Positions 1-10,461 of a stretch of 64,000 bases of DNA are shown in pieces. This stretch comes from Tachypleus tridentatus. Its lineage: Eukaryota; Arthropoda; Merostomata; Xiphosura; Limulidae. The translations under genes and the position numbers were made by a program. The stretch spans positions 138,851,009 through 138,915,008 of the forward strand of contig NC_134834.1 of the NCBI RefSeq assembly GCF_004210375.1. The letters run 5' to 3'. How positions within the stretch are numbered: position 1 is the stretch's first letter; every line of letters begins with the position of its first letter. Below the pieces are notes generated by a model. It searched no databases. It worked only from the letters and a program-made list of their open reading frames with translations, and was not told the origin of the DNA.

Positions 1-270
1 CTTACTGTCTTCCTTCATTTCTCTAAGCTTATTCATTCATTCTCACGCATTTCCTCGTTTTCTTCCGTTTTTATTTTCATTGAATTCCTGTCTTTTGTTA
101 CTCCTTTTTACAACCCACACTGATCCTTCTTACCTTTCACCAGCTTCCAGTATATCAAATTATGACGTTTCATAATTGTAGTAGACATGTAGTCTCTATA
201 CCATTATAAACTTAAAAAAAAGCTGCTATATTAGCCCTCTCCCCTTTTTTTTTAATCAGGTAGAATACTA

Positions 271-470
271 GCCCGGCATGGGCAGGTGGTTAAGGCGCTC
301 GACTCGTAATCTGAGGGTCGCGGGTTCGAATCTCAGTCACATCAAAAATGCTCGTCCTTTCAGCCGTGAGAGCGTTGTAATGTGACGCCAAATCCCACTA
401 TTTGTTGGTAAAAGAGTAACCAAAGAGTTGGCGGTGGGTGGAGATGACTGTAGTCTTGCGTGAATGTGAA
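271..470 (+). mobile_element. SINE-A, tail-truncated
   Basis: tRNA-derived SINE. The head GCCCGGCATGGGCAGGTGG is followed by an A-box-like stretch (TAAGGCGCTCGACTCG) and a B-box (GGGTTCGAATC near 322-332). The body motif TTGGCGGTGGGTGG follows. The (CAAA)n tail and the last part of the body are missing. No protein is encoded; such elements move using LINE enzymes (family knowledge). Confidence 0.85.
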
Positions 471-479
471 ATTATTTGA

Positions 480-1592
480 AAAGTGTAACGTTTAATGTAT
501 ATTACCCTGATAGTAGAAGATTAAGCTTCACCTTACGTCAAGCTGATATATAACAATTTATTTTATTGAAATATTATACTTTGTATTGTCAATTTTTTCT
601 GAAGCAATGACGTATTTCTAGGCCTTTTGATTTTCTTGTACAAAACATTTTCGTTGATTTTTTTATCTTTCAGTTCACTTATCACTTACTCTTCGTTCTT
701 CTGTGCAGTGCAGCTTCTAATCATACTACTAAATACACTCAGCGAATCCAGTAAAATCAAAAGCATGCCTTTACTTTAGTGAGACAAACAAGGCAGTTTT
801 CCAATAAAATAAAAACTCACTAAAAAGCTTACCCGAGGGGCTTAAATGCTCTATAGCCTTATTACTAAAACAATCGAAGCAGTAGTGATGGATTTAATAA
901 GCTATGTAGGTTCTGCAATTGCTGGAGGGCGCGATTTGGACTTTGGGCACATAATTCGTGGGGAGGAAAATGTTTGCATAGGAAATTGTCTGCTTTCCTT
1001 TTCTTCCTCGCGGCAAAAAAAACCCCAAAAAAACTTAAGATATTTCCATGTGATTTCTTCCCAGTTACAAAGTGGTGTTTAATAACAAGGTTTCACTTTT
1101 GCTTAGTAGCTTAGTAAATATAAAACTGTAGGAAAATGTCTGCATCAGAATGATAAGTATCTTGTACAGAATATAGACAGGGAAGTTACAAGGTATATAC
1201 ATATACACAATGTATAAACATGAACCACAATAGTTCAAAACAAAGTTCAGTTATGAAATTGGAATTTTAGTCACTTCTAAGTCAGAAGTATAGAGCAAAA
1301 AATTCATAATGCGATTCAACCTAGAAAGCTATTCTTAAAGTCTGTCACTGAAAAAACATTTCAATTAGCATTCTTTCAATATTCTAAAAACCGTTTTAAA
1401 ATTGCGTTTATGATAATTACGATATATTTAAATGTATTTCAAAATTATTTTGAATTTTAACTATATACATTACAGAAATATAAACATTGTTTTCATAAAA
1501 AAAATACCTTTCAGTACATTTCAAATGCATTTATAAACTGCGTTTTCAAGCATATGTAAAGAAATACAAGCTAGGGGCACAGCACTTGGATA
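480..1592. other. AT-rich stretch, no gene seen
   Basis: There is no recognisable element. The one short open frame (846-1082, +) has no domain, no splice context and codon content like its AT-rich surroundings, so I treat it as chance. Confidence 0.6.
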
Positions 1593-2127
1593 TTGTTTGT
1601 TTTGAATTCTAGCTACACGAGAGCTGTCTGCACTAGCCGTCCTTAATCTTTGTTTTGGAATTTCGCACAAAGCTACTCGAGGGCTATCTGTGCTAGCCGT
1701 CCCTAATTTAGCAGTGTAAGACTAGAGGGAAGGCAGCTAGTCATCACCACCCACCGCCAACTCTGGGGCTACTCTTTTACCAACGAATAGTGGGATTGAC
1801 CGTCACATTATAACGCCCCCACGGCTGGGAGAGCAAGCATGTTTGGTGCGACTCGGGCGCGAACCCGCGACCTTAGATTACGAAGCGCACGCTTTAACGC
1901 GCTAGGCCATGCCAGGCCGTCGTCCTTCATCTAGCACTGAAAGACTAGTGTGAAGGCAGCTAGTAATCCCCATGTCTTGGGCTACTCTTTTACCAACGAA
2001 AGTGGAATTTACCAGCACATTATAATGCCCTCACGGCTAAAAGGGCTAGTGGGTTTGGTGGAATAGGGATTCGAACACGTGACACTCAGATTGCGAGTCG
2101 AACTCCCAACCTGATGTTGCCGGACCT
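1593..2127 (-). mobile_element. SINE-A (outer copy), split by another SINE-A
   Basis: The reverse-oriented SINE-A starts with its tail at 1593-1649 (TGTTTGTTTTGAATTC, then CTAGCCGTCC). It resumes at 1921 (CATCTAGCACTGAAAGACTAG) and ends with a degenerate head at 2121-2127. The interruption at 1650-1920 is a second SINE-A in the same orientation. The outer copy is clearly more diverged than the inner one, as expected if it is older. Confidence 0.85.
1650..1920 (-). mobile_element. SINE-A (inner copy) nested in an older SINE-A
   Basis: Nearly consensus SINE-A in reverse orientation, from the TTTGTTTTGGAATTTCGC tail to a GGCCATGCCAGGCC head. It is flanked by a target-site duplication: CGTCCTTAATCT (1638-1649) and CGTCCTTCATCT (1921-1932), one mismatch. 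The tRNA part carries the variant GGCGCGAACCCGCGACC, shared with the copies at 12887 and (with minor changes) 48555. Confidence 0.9.
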
Positions 2128-2410
2128 ATGGCAGATATTTTAATTCACTTGTTGAATACAATATAAATGTATTAGTAACATTAATACAAGCTAATGTAAG
2201 CATGAAAGGAATAAAATTCGGGGCAGAAACGCCCAAGTTCATCGCCTACAACACTTACTATTTTTATTAGAAACCCGTCAGCTCGTTTCCAGTTTCTTTC
2301 CCGCTAAGTATAATCTATTAACAAGATCATTATATTTGAAAAAATCCAAAATCATCAAAAAAAAACATTGTTACTCATTTTTATAAGCAAAATAAGTTTA
2401 CGTCATTAAA

Positions 2411-2666
2411 GTTTGTTTGTTTGTTTCTGAATTTCACGCAAAGCTACACAAGGGCTATTTTAGCAGCATAAGACTAAAAGGAAGGCAGCTAGTCATTACC
2501 ACCTACCGTCAACTCTTGGGTTACTCTTTTACCAATGAATAATGGGATTGACCGTCACATTATAAAGCTCCCATTGCTGAAAGGGCGAGCATGTTTGGTG
2601 CTACGGGAATTCGAATCCACGACCCTCAGATTACGAGTCGAACGCTTTAACCCACCTGGCCGTGCC
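2411..2666 (-). mobile_element. SINE-A with internal deletion, abutting a MITE
   Basis: Reverse SINE-A with tail GTTTGTTTGTTTCTG. The body lacks about 20-30 bp, the segment normally reading CTGTGCTAGCCGTCCCTAA. The head (GGCCGTGCCG) runs directly into the MITE at 2666. The target-site duplication GTCATTAAAG lies at 2402-2411 and at 3577-3586, beyond the MITE, so the MITE sits inside the SINE's original insertion unit. Confidence 0.85.
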
Positions 2667-3570
2667 GGTGTAACGATTTCAAATTACTCCCGGAGAACCG
2701 GGGTACCGGGGTAGTAACATGATATCGATTTTAAGTTACCCCCTTGATTTCAAATTACCCTCTCTTCTAACGCCAAAATGACAAACATAATGATTGCTTT
2801 TAATATTTGTAGTGCGTGCCGTACATGATAATAGGTAAAAGACAAAAAAACAGACGGGGTTTACACAAAATAAAGAGTTCATATGTGAAGTATTCGGGGG
2901 GGGGAGGTGACAATGCTTTTTTTTCAAATAAATAACAAAGTATTTTTCGAGAACAGTGATTTTATTTGGTCAAATCTGACTCTTACGCTTTTTACACCAT
3001 TGAACATTTTTTGTTCCTTTCAACGTCGATATATATACAATCGATCAGAAAACATCACCTGCGTCCGCTCGCGGTCAAAAATAATTATTACTTCCGCTAA
3101 ATATATTTTATTTCTTTTATTATAATTGATGATTTATATAAGATAAAAGGTATTTTAAGGGCTCATCCTCGCCAGACCACAAGGTCTACATACTGTCTTC
3201 ATTCAATATATTGTAATTTATACATATTAATTTTTTTATATTTCTTTACGCGCACTGAAATAAAAAATGAGTGATTGATAGCGTGGGATATAGAACATGA
3301 TAAATACTCGAATTTTTACATTATTATTAATGTGTTAATTTTATTTACACACACTGAGTGCGATAAAAACGTCTAGCATCTTAACAAACCGTTAAAACGA
3401 GTCTATCGGGAAGGGGTAGTTTGAAATCAAGGGGGTAAGATGAAATCGATTTCAGACTACCCCCGGGAATAACCTGAAATCGATCTTGTCCTACCCCCCG
3501 ATAATATGAAAACGAATTCAAATTACCGGGGGGTAATATTTACAGGGGGTAGTTTGAAATCGTTACACCG
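2666..3570. mobile_element. Non-autonomous DNA transposon (MITE) with subterminal repeat arrays
   Basis: About 905 bp bounded by an 18-bp perfect terminal inverted repeat, CGGTGTAACGATTTCAAA at 2666-2683 and its complement at 3553-3570. Both ends carry many degenerate copies of a GATTTCAAATTACCCCC-like motif in both orientations (about 2671-2770 and 3405-3570), so each end could fold into hairpins. The AT-rich middle contains two short chance frames (2736-2927 minus, 2907-3125 plus) without transposase motifs. I see no convincing target-site duplication of its own and cannot assign a superfamily. Confidence 0.75.
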
Positions 3571-3586
3571 AGCTATGTCATTAAAG

Positions 3587-6054
3587 ATGACATTCCATTT
3601 AAAAGTGTAGTTTATCGTTTCTTTTAAAGATTTATCTAAAACTATTTTACTTTCGCAATTATAAAATATTTAAAATTGGAAGATGTGAAAAGTTCATACA
3701 GAAGATGGGGAAGAAGTGTTGTCAGATTTGTAATGGGTTTCTTTTCATAACGTCTTGTTCTTACATTTTGCGATTTTAATGCACACATCAATATGTCTGA
3801 AATTAGTTTGACGAATTGCTTTTTTGTCCTCAAAGTTTCAGTATTATAAAATGGCGTTTATAAGAAATGTATTATAGGGAGATTTTTCCTTTTTCTTATT
3901 CCAAAATGAAGTTGCTATCTATGCTCTACCAATAGCGAATATTGCAACTAGAATTTTAACATTATAAGTTGTCAGTTTAACCGTTGACCCACAGAAGGGC
4001 TGCTATTATGTGCTGATCAGTTTACACGTAATGAATAAATATTTGAAATTCATAGTAAAATGTAACATTTTCAAAAGAGTTATTTTTAAACATAAATAAT
4101 AACTGTAGTCCCTTTATACAGCGTCAAATGCACTACAGAATCCAATATCAGTATTTGCAATACGTTTAAAAAATTTAACGCACGACAATAAAAAATTCCA
4201 ATTGTAATTTGAAAACATGGTAATATGAAAAGATTATAAGCCTAAACAACTATTTACAATTAGTTGTATTTCTCAAATTTCTAAGCCTATTTATTTTGTG
4301 TTATTGCTTAACGTCTTTAAATTAAATGCAATATTTCTTTTCTTTATTCAAACGCGTGCTTGAACCTCTTATAAAAGATTCACTTTTTGGTTTTATCTTA
4401 TCTTTAAAACTGTCATATCAATTATATATTTCGAAAGAGAAAATCAATTATTCAATAATTTCTTATTAATTTCTCTCTCGCTAATAGATATTAAATTTCT
4501 AATGTGTAGATTTGTGAATGTGTATTTGTTCATCGTTCGGTAATCATATAATACTCGAAAATATCATACGTTTTCTACATTCATTAGATGATCTAGAGAT
4601 TTATATTGCTATTTAGTTTCCGTGCTATAATGATGGCAACACGTGGTCAAAAACGTTTTAAAGATGATCGTGTTCCAGTTGGTTTGTTTCTTTGTTCTCT
4701 GCAGTAGATGATGTCTCTTCTATCAGCAGGAATATTAAAGTAATATGTAAAACAAACGGGTTAAAAGGTTTGACATTGGAATATCCTTTGTTGGCCAGTT
4801 ATAACGTTGACTGAATGTAACAGTCGACTAATGCTGTCATGAGGTGACGCTACTGTCTAGACAAAGAGAGCGAGTTTACTAGTCAAATTTAGGTGTGCTT
4901 TCTTTGTTTAGTTCTATTTACTAATTCAACAGAAATTCGTGTTGAGAGATGGACAGCTAACGAACTATTTATTGATCCAGTAGAGACGATTATTAACTTG
5001 TTTATGCAGGTAAGTATACTTTGTATTGGTGTTGTGTCTAAATAAGAATTGTTTTCACTGAGTTTTAACTGTGCTTAATTTGCTTATTTTCATTTAAATT
5101 AAAGTTCAGTGAAGTTATCAACTACAGAATACTCCCCTCGTTTCCTGAGAGAATCCACTATTATTGAAGAGTTAACCTCTCTGATACTTCATCGGTAAAT
5201 CGGTTTTACCTGAATACATCACACTCATACATTTACAATAGTTTAAAAAGAGAGTAAAAGCTTTACCAAGTTACTTTGCAGTAAAAGATGAATCTCTCCC
5301 CATAAAAAGGTCCAGCCACGATTATAACTAATCGAAAGTAATCGTTTCACTGTTTATTCTAATCGAGGTGATTTCTCATAACAGAAGTCGTGAAAGATAC
5401 TTTATCAAGAAACGAAAACTACAAATAGAGATGCACAAAAAGGAAAAGGTATGATTGAAAATATGAAATTTGTTGAAAAATAAACCAAAAAAATCAACAA
5501 ATCAATATTAGACGTAAAATTATTAATAATCTTTATTAAGATAAAGAAATATCTAGATTTTAATGAGTGTAGATTTAAAAAGAATGGGATTAAAATAAAC
5601 ACATTTTCATAGGTAAAACTATTATAAAGCTCAGATAATTTACGTTTTAATCTGTACTAAGTGGTTGGATCTAACACCTGTTCTTTACTCATTCATATAT
5701 CTAGAATGGCTGGTGAAAAAAAGGAGAGTATTCGTGAAATATTTTACTTCATAGTTCATGAAACATTTTGCTTTCAGTAAGCCTTCCACATAAACCCCAA
5801 TCCATTTCACTGTATAAATATATATGTTTGTACACACAATTACACCATAAGGAAGAATAGCATGAACTTAATACAGGATATTTAAACCTTAAATGAAAAA
5901 TAATTAATTATAAGTCTAGTTAGGACATGAAAGAAGTAGTTTTACGTAAAACATGAATAAAAGGAACATCACAACTAGAAAATAAACATATATCATTATA
6001 CCATTTGGGCACATACTATAAGGTGAATTGTTATGTAATGCTCCCTGATGTTTG
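3587..6054. other. AT-rich stretch with at most one exon-like block
   Basis: No repeat family or coding domain is recognised here apart from the exon-like block at 4933-5009, listed separately. Short open frames at 3642-3833 and 5405-5602 (minus) are low-complexity hydrophobic translations of AT-rich DNA. Confidence 0.5.
4933..5009 (+). other. Exon-like block with strong 5' splice site
   Basis: A CAACAG acceptor preceded by a pyrimidine-rich tract (TTTAGTTCTATTTACTAATT) and a textbook donor CAG|GTAAGT bound 77 nt. One frame is open across it (IRVERWTANELF...NLFMQ, 25 codons); the other two have stops. The peptide is not recognised and there is no partner exon nearby. It could be an internal exon, a 5' UTR exon or chance. 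Confidence 0.25.
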
Positions 6055-6900
6055 AATTACTGATGGAAGTAAGACCCAAACTGTATTAGGGATACACCGT
6101 CTATCCAGTTTAGTCTCAGTTTCACAGTCTTTACAGAATAAAAAAGAGAGAGAAAAGAGGGCACGGTCTGGGTAGATTTTTCGGCGCCCAGGCCGTGAAA
6201 GTTGGTTTTCTCGGGGTACTCCCGTTTCCCCCCACAGCAAAATCTCTGGCATTGAATCTGTAGATCCCAGCCACATTCTTACCTGATCCTGAAAAGAGCC
6301 GTTGATTCATTTATTCAGTTGTAGTTTATCCAGTTATAGTTAATTTTAAATCAATCCACCAGCCGCCAGCGTACTTCGACCATGGACCAAGATCTGGCTC
6401 ACTTCACTTATGCCGCCCTCGTCCAGTTCTCCCGTCTTTCGTATCACTCTCAAATACCCCATTCCACCTTAAAAATGTCAAAATAAAAGTAAAGGAAAAA
6501 AACACATGAAAATTTTAATAATTTCTCTCTTGAGGGGACGAAGAGGAACCACAACGTTCCTGATCACCCCAGTTGCAGAGAGAATGCTTCAGATTTCTCT
6601 CTCTCTAAACTAAACCCCTACCACGTTCGTTTGCGTTTGCAGAAAAAAAGAGACCAGATGTGGGTGCTTTAGTTCACAACGTCCCACATCTTTATCACCT
6701 TTCGCTGTCTGCGGCCAAATGTGGGAAGGTGACTGCTCAAAGAATAAAAATACCAATTTTAAGAAGAAATTCTTGGAATACATATATTAATAGGGGAGAC
6801 AGTAAAACTGTCCTTCAAGTTGGCATGCTAGCCCTCATAAGGATGTTTGGACATAAATACCACGATGGTAAGGTATTACTACACTCAAATTGTTAGTATA
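6055..6900 (+). repeat. Unnamed interspersed repeat, copy 1, with an insertion
   Basis: The pieces 6055-6165 and 6640-6895 match, in the same order, the reverse complement of 8225-8517. Shared landmarks are CAGTTTA-TCTCAGTTTCACAG, CACAACGTCCCACATCTTT, AAATGTGGGAAGGT and ATGTTTGGACATAA-TACCACGATG. About 470 bp (6165-6640) is present only here. It includes GGTTTTCTCGGGGTACTCCCG and a small frame starting at the ATG near 6383. The shared peptide HNVPHLYHL / HNVPHLCHL may be coincidental to DNA homology. I cannot name the family. Confidence 0.65.
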
Positions 6901-7020
6901 GCTTCTATTCTCCACTACTAATTATTCAAGAAGGGGATCCTAATTTATACTTTTACATTTATGAAAATATATGTATAAATATTTTTTCTCAAATTGAAAA
7001 TTATTTTGACTTACAGATAT

Positions 7021-7424
7021 ATTGATAATTTAATTATCTTCAGTAATCAATTAATAAGCAATTTTACTGGTAATACTTCTCCTACAGTGCTACAATGTGT
7101 GTGTTTTCTTACAACAAAGCGACATCGGGCTATCCGCTGAGTCCACCGAGTGGTATTGATAATTTAATTATCTTCAGTAATCAATTAATAAGCAATTGTA
7201 CTGGTAATACTTCTCCTACAGTGCTACAATGTGTGTGTTTTCTTACAACAAAGCGACATCGGGCTATCCGCTGAGTCCACCGAGTGGTATTGATAATTTA
7301 ATTATCTTCAGTAATCAATTAATAAGCAATTGTACTGGTAATACTTCTCCTACAGTGCTACAATGTGTGTGTTTTCTTACAACAAAGCGACATCGGGATA
7401 TCCGCTGAGTCCACCGAGTGGTAT
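7021..7424. repeat. Tandem array, 3 x 134 bp
   Basis: Three almost identical units begin at ATTGATAATTTAATTATC (7021, 7155, 7289). I see only two point differences: AATTTTACTGG in unit 1 versus AATTGTACTGG in units 2 and 3, and CGGGATATCC in unit 3 versus CGGGCTATCC. Each unit contains host flank, one copy of the SINE-C target-site duplication and the first about 60 bp of SINE-C. The array therefore formed after the SINE-C insertion, and recently. Confidence 0.95.
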
Positions 7425-7482
7425 CAAAGCCCTGATCTTAACGTTGTAAATTCGTAGACTTAGCGTTGTACCAGCAGGAGAC
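7364..7482 (-). mobile_element. SINE-C
   Basis: Reverse-oriented tRNA-like SINE: GTGTGTTTTCTTACAACAAAGC, then CCGCTGAGTCCACCGAGTGG, then GTTGTACCAGCAGGAGAC. It has a perfect 12-bp target-site duplication ACAGTGCTACAA (7352-7363 and 7483-7494). This is the only full copy; the two upstream 134-bp units carry its proximal part. In tRNA orientation the loop triplet is TAC. Confidence 0.9.
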
Positions 7483-7893
7483 ACAGTGCTACAAATCGAA
7501 AACACCTCTATATCAAATACTTAAGTATATTATTTAGATTTAAATATTAAGTTGATTAATAATTATTGTAATATCAATATCTATAATAAAATAAATTGTT
7601 TTACGTTTCAAATTTTTGAACTTCCATCGCCAAAGAGTAATGTTCCAAATAATGCTATACAGAGCATCGTACATTCACAGCTACTCAGGTATTACAGAAT
7701 TTGTAACAACAAACAGTTTCTAATTTCCAACATTAATATAGTATTGAATAAACTGATTTATAATCGATTTAACAATTTAACTTTAATTAATATTTTAAAC
7801 TATTTATTTATTGTAAAATAAATATGTATGTAAATTTAGAAACATTAGTATAAACGAAACCTTATCGGCTCGGCATGTATCTCCACACAAAGT

Positions 7894-8115
7894 GGCCCAG
7901 CATGGCCAGGTGACTTAAGGCGTTCAACTCGTAATCTGAGGATTGCGGTTCGAATCCAGCCCTTTCAGTGGTGTGGGCCATATTATGTGCCAGCCAATCT
8001 CACTACTCGTTGGTGAAAGAGCACCTTAAGACTTGGTGATGACTGGCGTTCAAATTAGGTGGCTAGGCATCTGTGTAGCTTTGCGCGAAATTCTGAAACA
8101 AACAAACAAACAAAC
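7894..8115 (+). mobile_element. SINE-A, internally shortened
   Basis: The head GGCCCAGCATGGCCAGGTGA and B-box GGTTCGAATCC are present, but part of the body is lost (no GGCGGTGGGTGG). The tail is four CAAA units. An isolated internal SINE-A fragment (CATGCTTCGCCCTTTCAGTG) lies just downstream at 8199-8235. Confidence 0.85.
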
Positions 8116-8224
8116 GAAAACATAACAATAATTTGTAAATTTTGTAGGGGAAATTATTGGGATTACTTATTTGAATTGCATCTTCTATAAATGTAAACAT
8201 GCTTCGCCCTTTCAGTGGTGTGGA

Positions 8225-8517
8225 GCCAATTTATACAGTAATACCTTAACATCGTGGTAGTTATGTCCAAACATTATTATGCCAATCTCAGTTTTATTTC
8301 TCCTCCAATTATTTCTTATTTAATTTTTTTATTATTTATTATTTTGATCTACTACCTTCCCACATTTGGTTGGAGGCAGCGTAAGGTGGCAAAGATGTGG
8401 GACGTTGTGAGCTAGACACCGACATCCGTTTTCTCTTTCATTTTGAAAGGTCTGTGAAACTGAGGTTAAACTGGAAAGACGATGTACAACCCAACGCAGT
8501 TTGGTTCTTACTTTCGG
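8225..8517 (-). repeat. Unnamed interspersed repeat, copy 2
   Basis: Reverse-complement match to the pieces at 6055-6165 and 6640-6895, without the 470-bp insertion. This copy therefore shows the uninterrupted form of about 290 bp. Its open frame (8332-8589, minus) runs out of the repeat into the adjoining SINE and has no known domain. Confidence 0.65.
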
Positions 8518-8790
8518 GTATGACATGGTCAGGTGGTTAGGGCGCTCAACTGGCAACCTAAGGATCACGGGTTCGAATTCTTGTCCCACTAAACATGCTC
8601 GCCCTTTCAGCCATGAAAGCGTTATGCTGTGACGGTCAATCCTATTATTCCTTGTTAAAAGAAAAGCCCAAGAGTTGATGGTAGGTAGTGGTGACTAGCT
8701 CCCTTCCCTCTAGTTTTTCACTGCTAAATTAGGGACGGCTAGGGCAGATAGTCATTGTGCAACTTTGTGTGAAATTCAAAAGAAACAAAT
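8518..8790 (+). mobile_element. SINE-A, full but diverged
   Basis: The head TATGACATGGTCAGGTGG, B-box GGGTTCGAATTC, body and GAAATTCAAAAGAAAC tail are all present in order. It abuts the unnamed repeat at its head. No clear target-site duplication. Confidence 0.85.
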
Positions 8791-9199
8791 TCTTAGTTCC
8801 GCTCAACCTAAAAGAACGAGGTCATACCGCATAACTATCCACTTAAGATTTGTACTTAGATGGTATACGTTTGTTTTTGTAGCTGTGGAGTTTCTTTTTT
8901 TATTTTGTATGTTAAATTCTAAGTTACAATTTTAAAAATATATATTTACATTAATTTTTAGTGCCTCTAACCTAGTGATGTTCTACATGAATAGGTTTAC
9001 TGCGGGATTTTAAAAGTTAGATGTGATAAAAGTCAATAAAAAGGAATCAAGTTGTTTATACATACTTTGTTGATGGAACCAAAGTGTATTCTGTCTTCTT
9101 GTTCTTTCATTGTACACAATACATCAAGCTAAGCTCTAGTGACTTTCTAGTTCACATGTCAATAAGTGTCACATGTTGGGTCGAGTTTTATAAGGTACT

Positions 9200-9328
9200 T
9201 GTTTTTGTTGTTTGTTATTAAGCACAAAGCTACACAAAAAGCTATCTGTGCTATATCTACAACGAGTATCTAAACCCGGTTTCTAGCAGTACAAGTCCGC
9301 AAACATACCACTGTGCCACTGGGGGGCT
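9200..9328 (-). mobile_element. SINE-B, full length
   Basis: Reverse-oriented second tRNA-like SINE: GTTTGTTATTAAGCACAAAGC tail end, AAACCCGGTTTCTAGC (B-box complement region), and the GTGCCACTGGGGGGC head. Imperfect flanking repeats TAAGGTACT and TAAGGAACT may be the target-site duplication. Confidence 0.85.
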
Positions 9329-9339
9329 TTAAGGAACTA

Positions 9340-9430
9340 AAAGAGAACAGAGAAGTGAGATGCCACACACACTTCTTATTAAAGTAATTTAGCTCTGTGC
9401 TGCAGGAGGTTGAAAAACACTGCTGTAATT
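9340..9430 (-). mobile_element. Possible hAT-type transposon end
   Basis: Read on the minus strand, 9405-9425 gives CAGTGTTTTTCAACCTCCTG. This resembles the CAGTG-start, TCAACC-containing terminal inverted repeats of hAT non-autonomous elements (family knowledge). The partner end was not found. The minus-strand frame 9379-9588 has no hAT transposase motif. Confidence 0.3.
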
Positions 9431-10158
9431 ACATCTTGATTTTTTTTATGGTTGCTGCAAAGCGCAGAAGTCAAATGTGTTATATTTAAACGATTTCGGA
9501 GCCTCACCACGTCGCTACAGTTCATGTCACCACGACCGGTCATACGCTGTCCAACAGACCGTACCACTTGAAAACAGGCCTGTAGCATAGTTTACGTTAC
9601 AAAGGGCTTTCATGTCTAAACAGAACCATCTTTCCTGATAATATTCATAAGCCATCTACTTTACTTAGACAACAGTTTCCTAGGTCCTCCTTCGGCAGTC
9701 CAATCACTCTAAACCCGTAGGCGATTTAACCAGCATGTCGTCGTACAAAATAACGAATGCCGTGATATTTCAAATCAGTTGTGCGTGGCGAAACGTTAGA
9801 CTTTGCTTAATGCTTTTCTCCTTGGTCGACAACAGTTTTCTTTAATTACGAAATAAACTTAGTTAAGAATAAATTTAATTTTTAGCATGTGCATAAATCG
9901 AAATTGAGGAACTCTGCCTAAGCATGGTAAGAATTCACAAGGTTTGCTGATATAAACTGCGCTCCTCACCTATTATTTCCCATCAGATAATCAATTAAGC
10001 TGCTTGATCGCAGCCGCATTCCAATAGCTACGTGTCTCAGATTAGCGTGTGTAACAGTAAAGATGTGAGATGTTTGTGAGTTTCAGTAATCTCTTACATT
10101 GTTCTTTCAGTAATATTACAATGTGCCTTTTCTTTAGAATAATATAATCTCGAAACAT
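9430..10158. other. No feature recognised
   Basis: Slightly GC-richer around 9480-9760 than its surroundings, but no domain, repeat or splice-bounded open frame was recognised on either strand. Confidence 0.45.
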
Positions 10159-10172
10159 AAACTATTGATGGG

Positions 10173-10449
10173 GGCCCGGCATGGCCAAGCGTGTTAAGGC
10201 GTGCGACTCGTAATCTGAGGGTTGCGGGTTTGCATCCCCTTCACGCCAAACATGCTCGCCCTTTCAGCCGTGAGGGCGTTATAATGTGACGATCAATCCC
10301 ACTATTCGTTGGTAAAAGAGTAGCCCAAGAGTTGGCGGTGGGTGGTGATGACTAGCTGCCTTTCCTCTAGTCTTACACTGCTATATTAGGGACGGCTAGC
10401 ACAGATAGCCCTTGAGTAGCTTTGTGCGAAATTCAAAACAAACAAACAA
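10173..10449 (+). mobile_element. SINE-A, full length, young
   Basis: Near-consensus SINE-A (head GGCCCGGCATGGCCAAGCG, tail AAACAAACAAAC). Target-site duplication AAACTATTGATGGG (10159-10172 and 10448-10461); its first A's overlap the tail. It belongs to the subfamily with GCGTGTTAAGGCGTGCGACTCG and GGGTTTGCATCC, i.e. with a changed B-box, like the copy at 38415. Confidence 0.95.
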
Positions 10450-10461
10450 ACTATTGATGGG

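Noticed and set aside
271..345. Possible tRNA gene (A-box and B-box present)
   Set aside because: The tRNA-like part is the SINE-A head: no proper acceptor stem, and it is followed by the SINE body. The same applies to every A/B-box pair in the window.
4633..4690. Start-like ATGATGGCAACACGTGGTC with an open 18-codon stretch before a GTTTGT
   Set aside because: Too short, weak donor, no conserved peptide recognised.
7021..7424. CRISPR-like array
   Set aside because: The units are adjoining identical 134-bp repeats with no spacers, in a eukaryotic genome.
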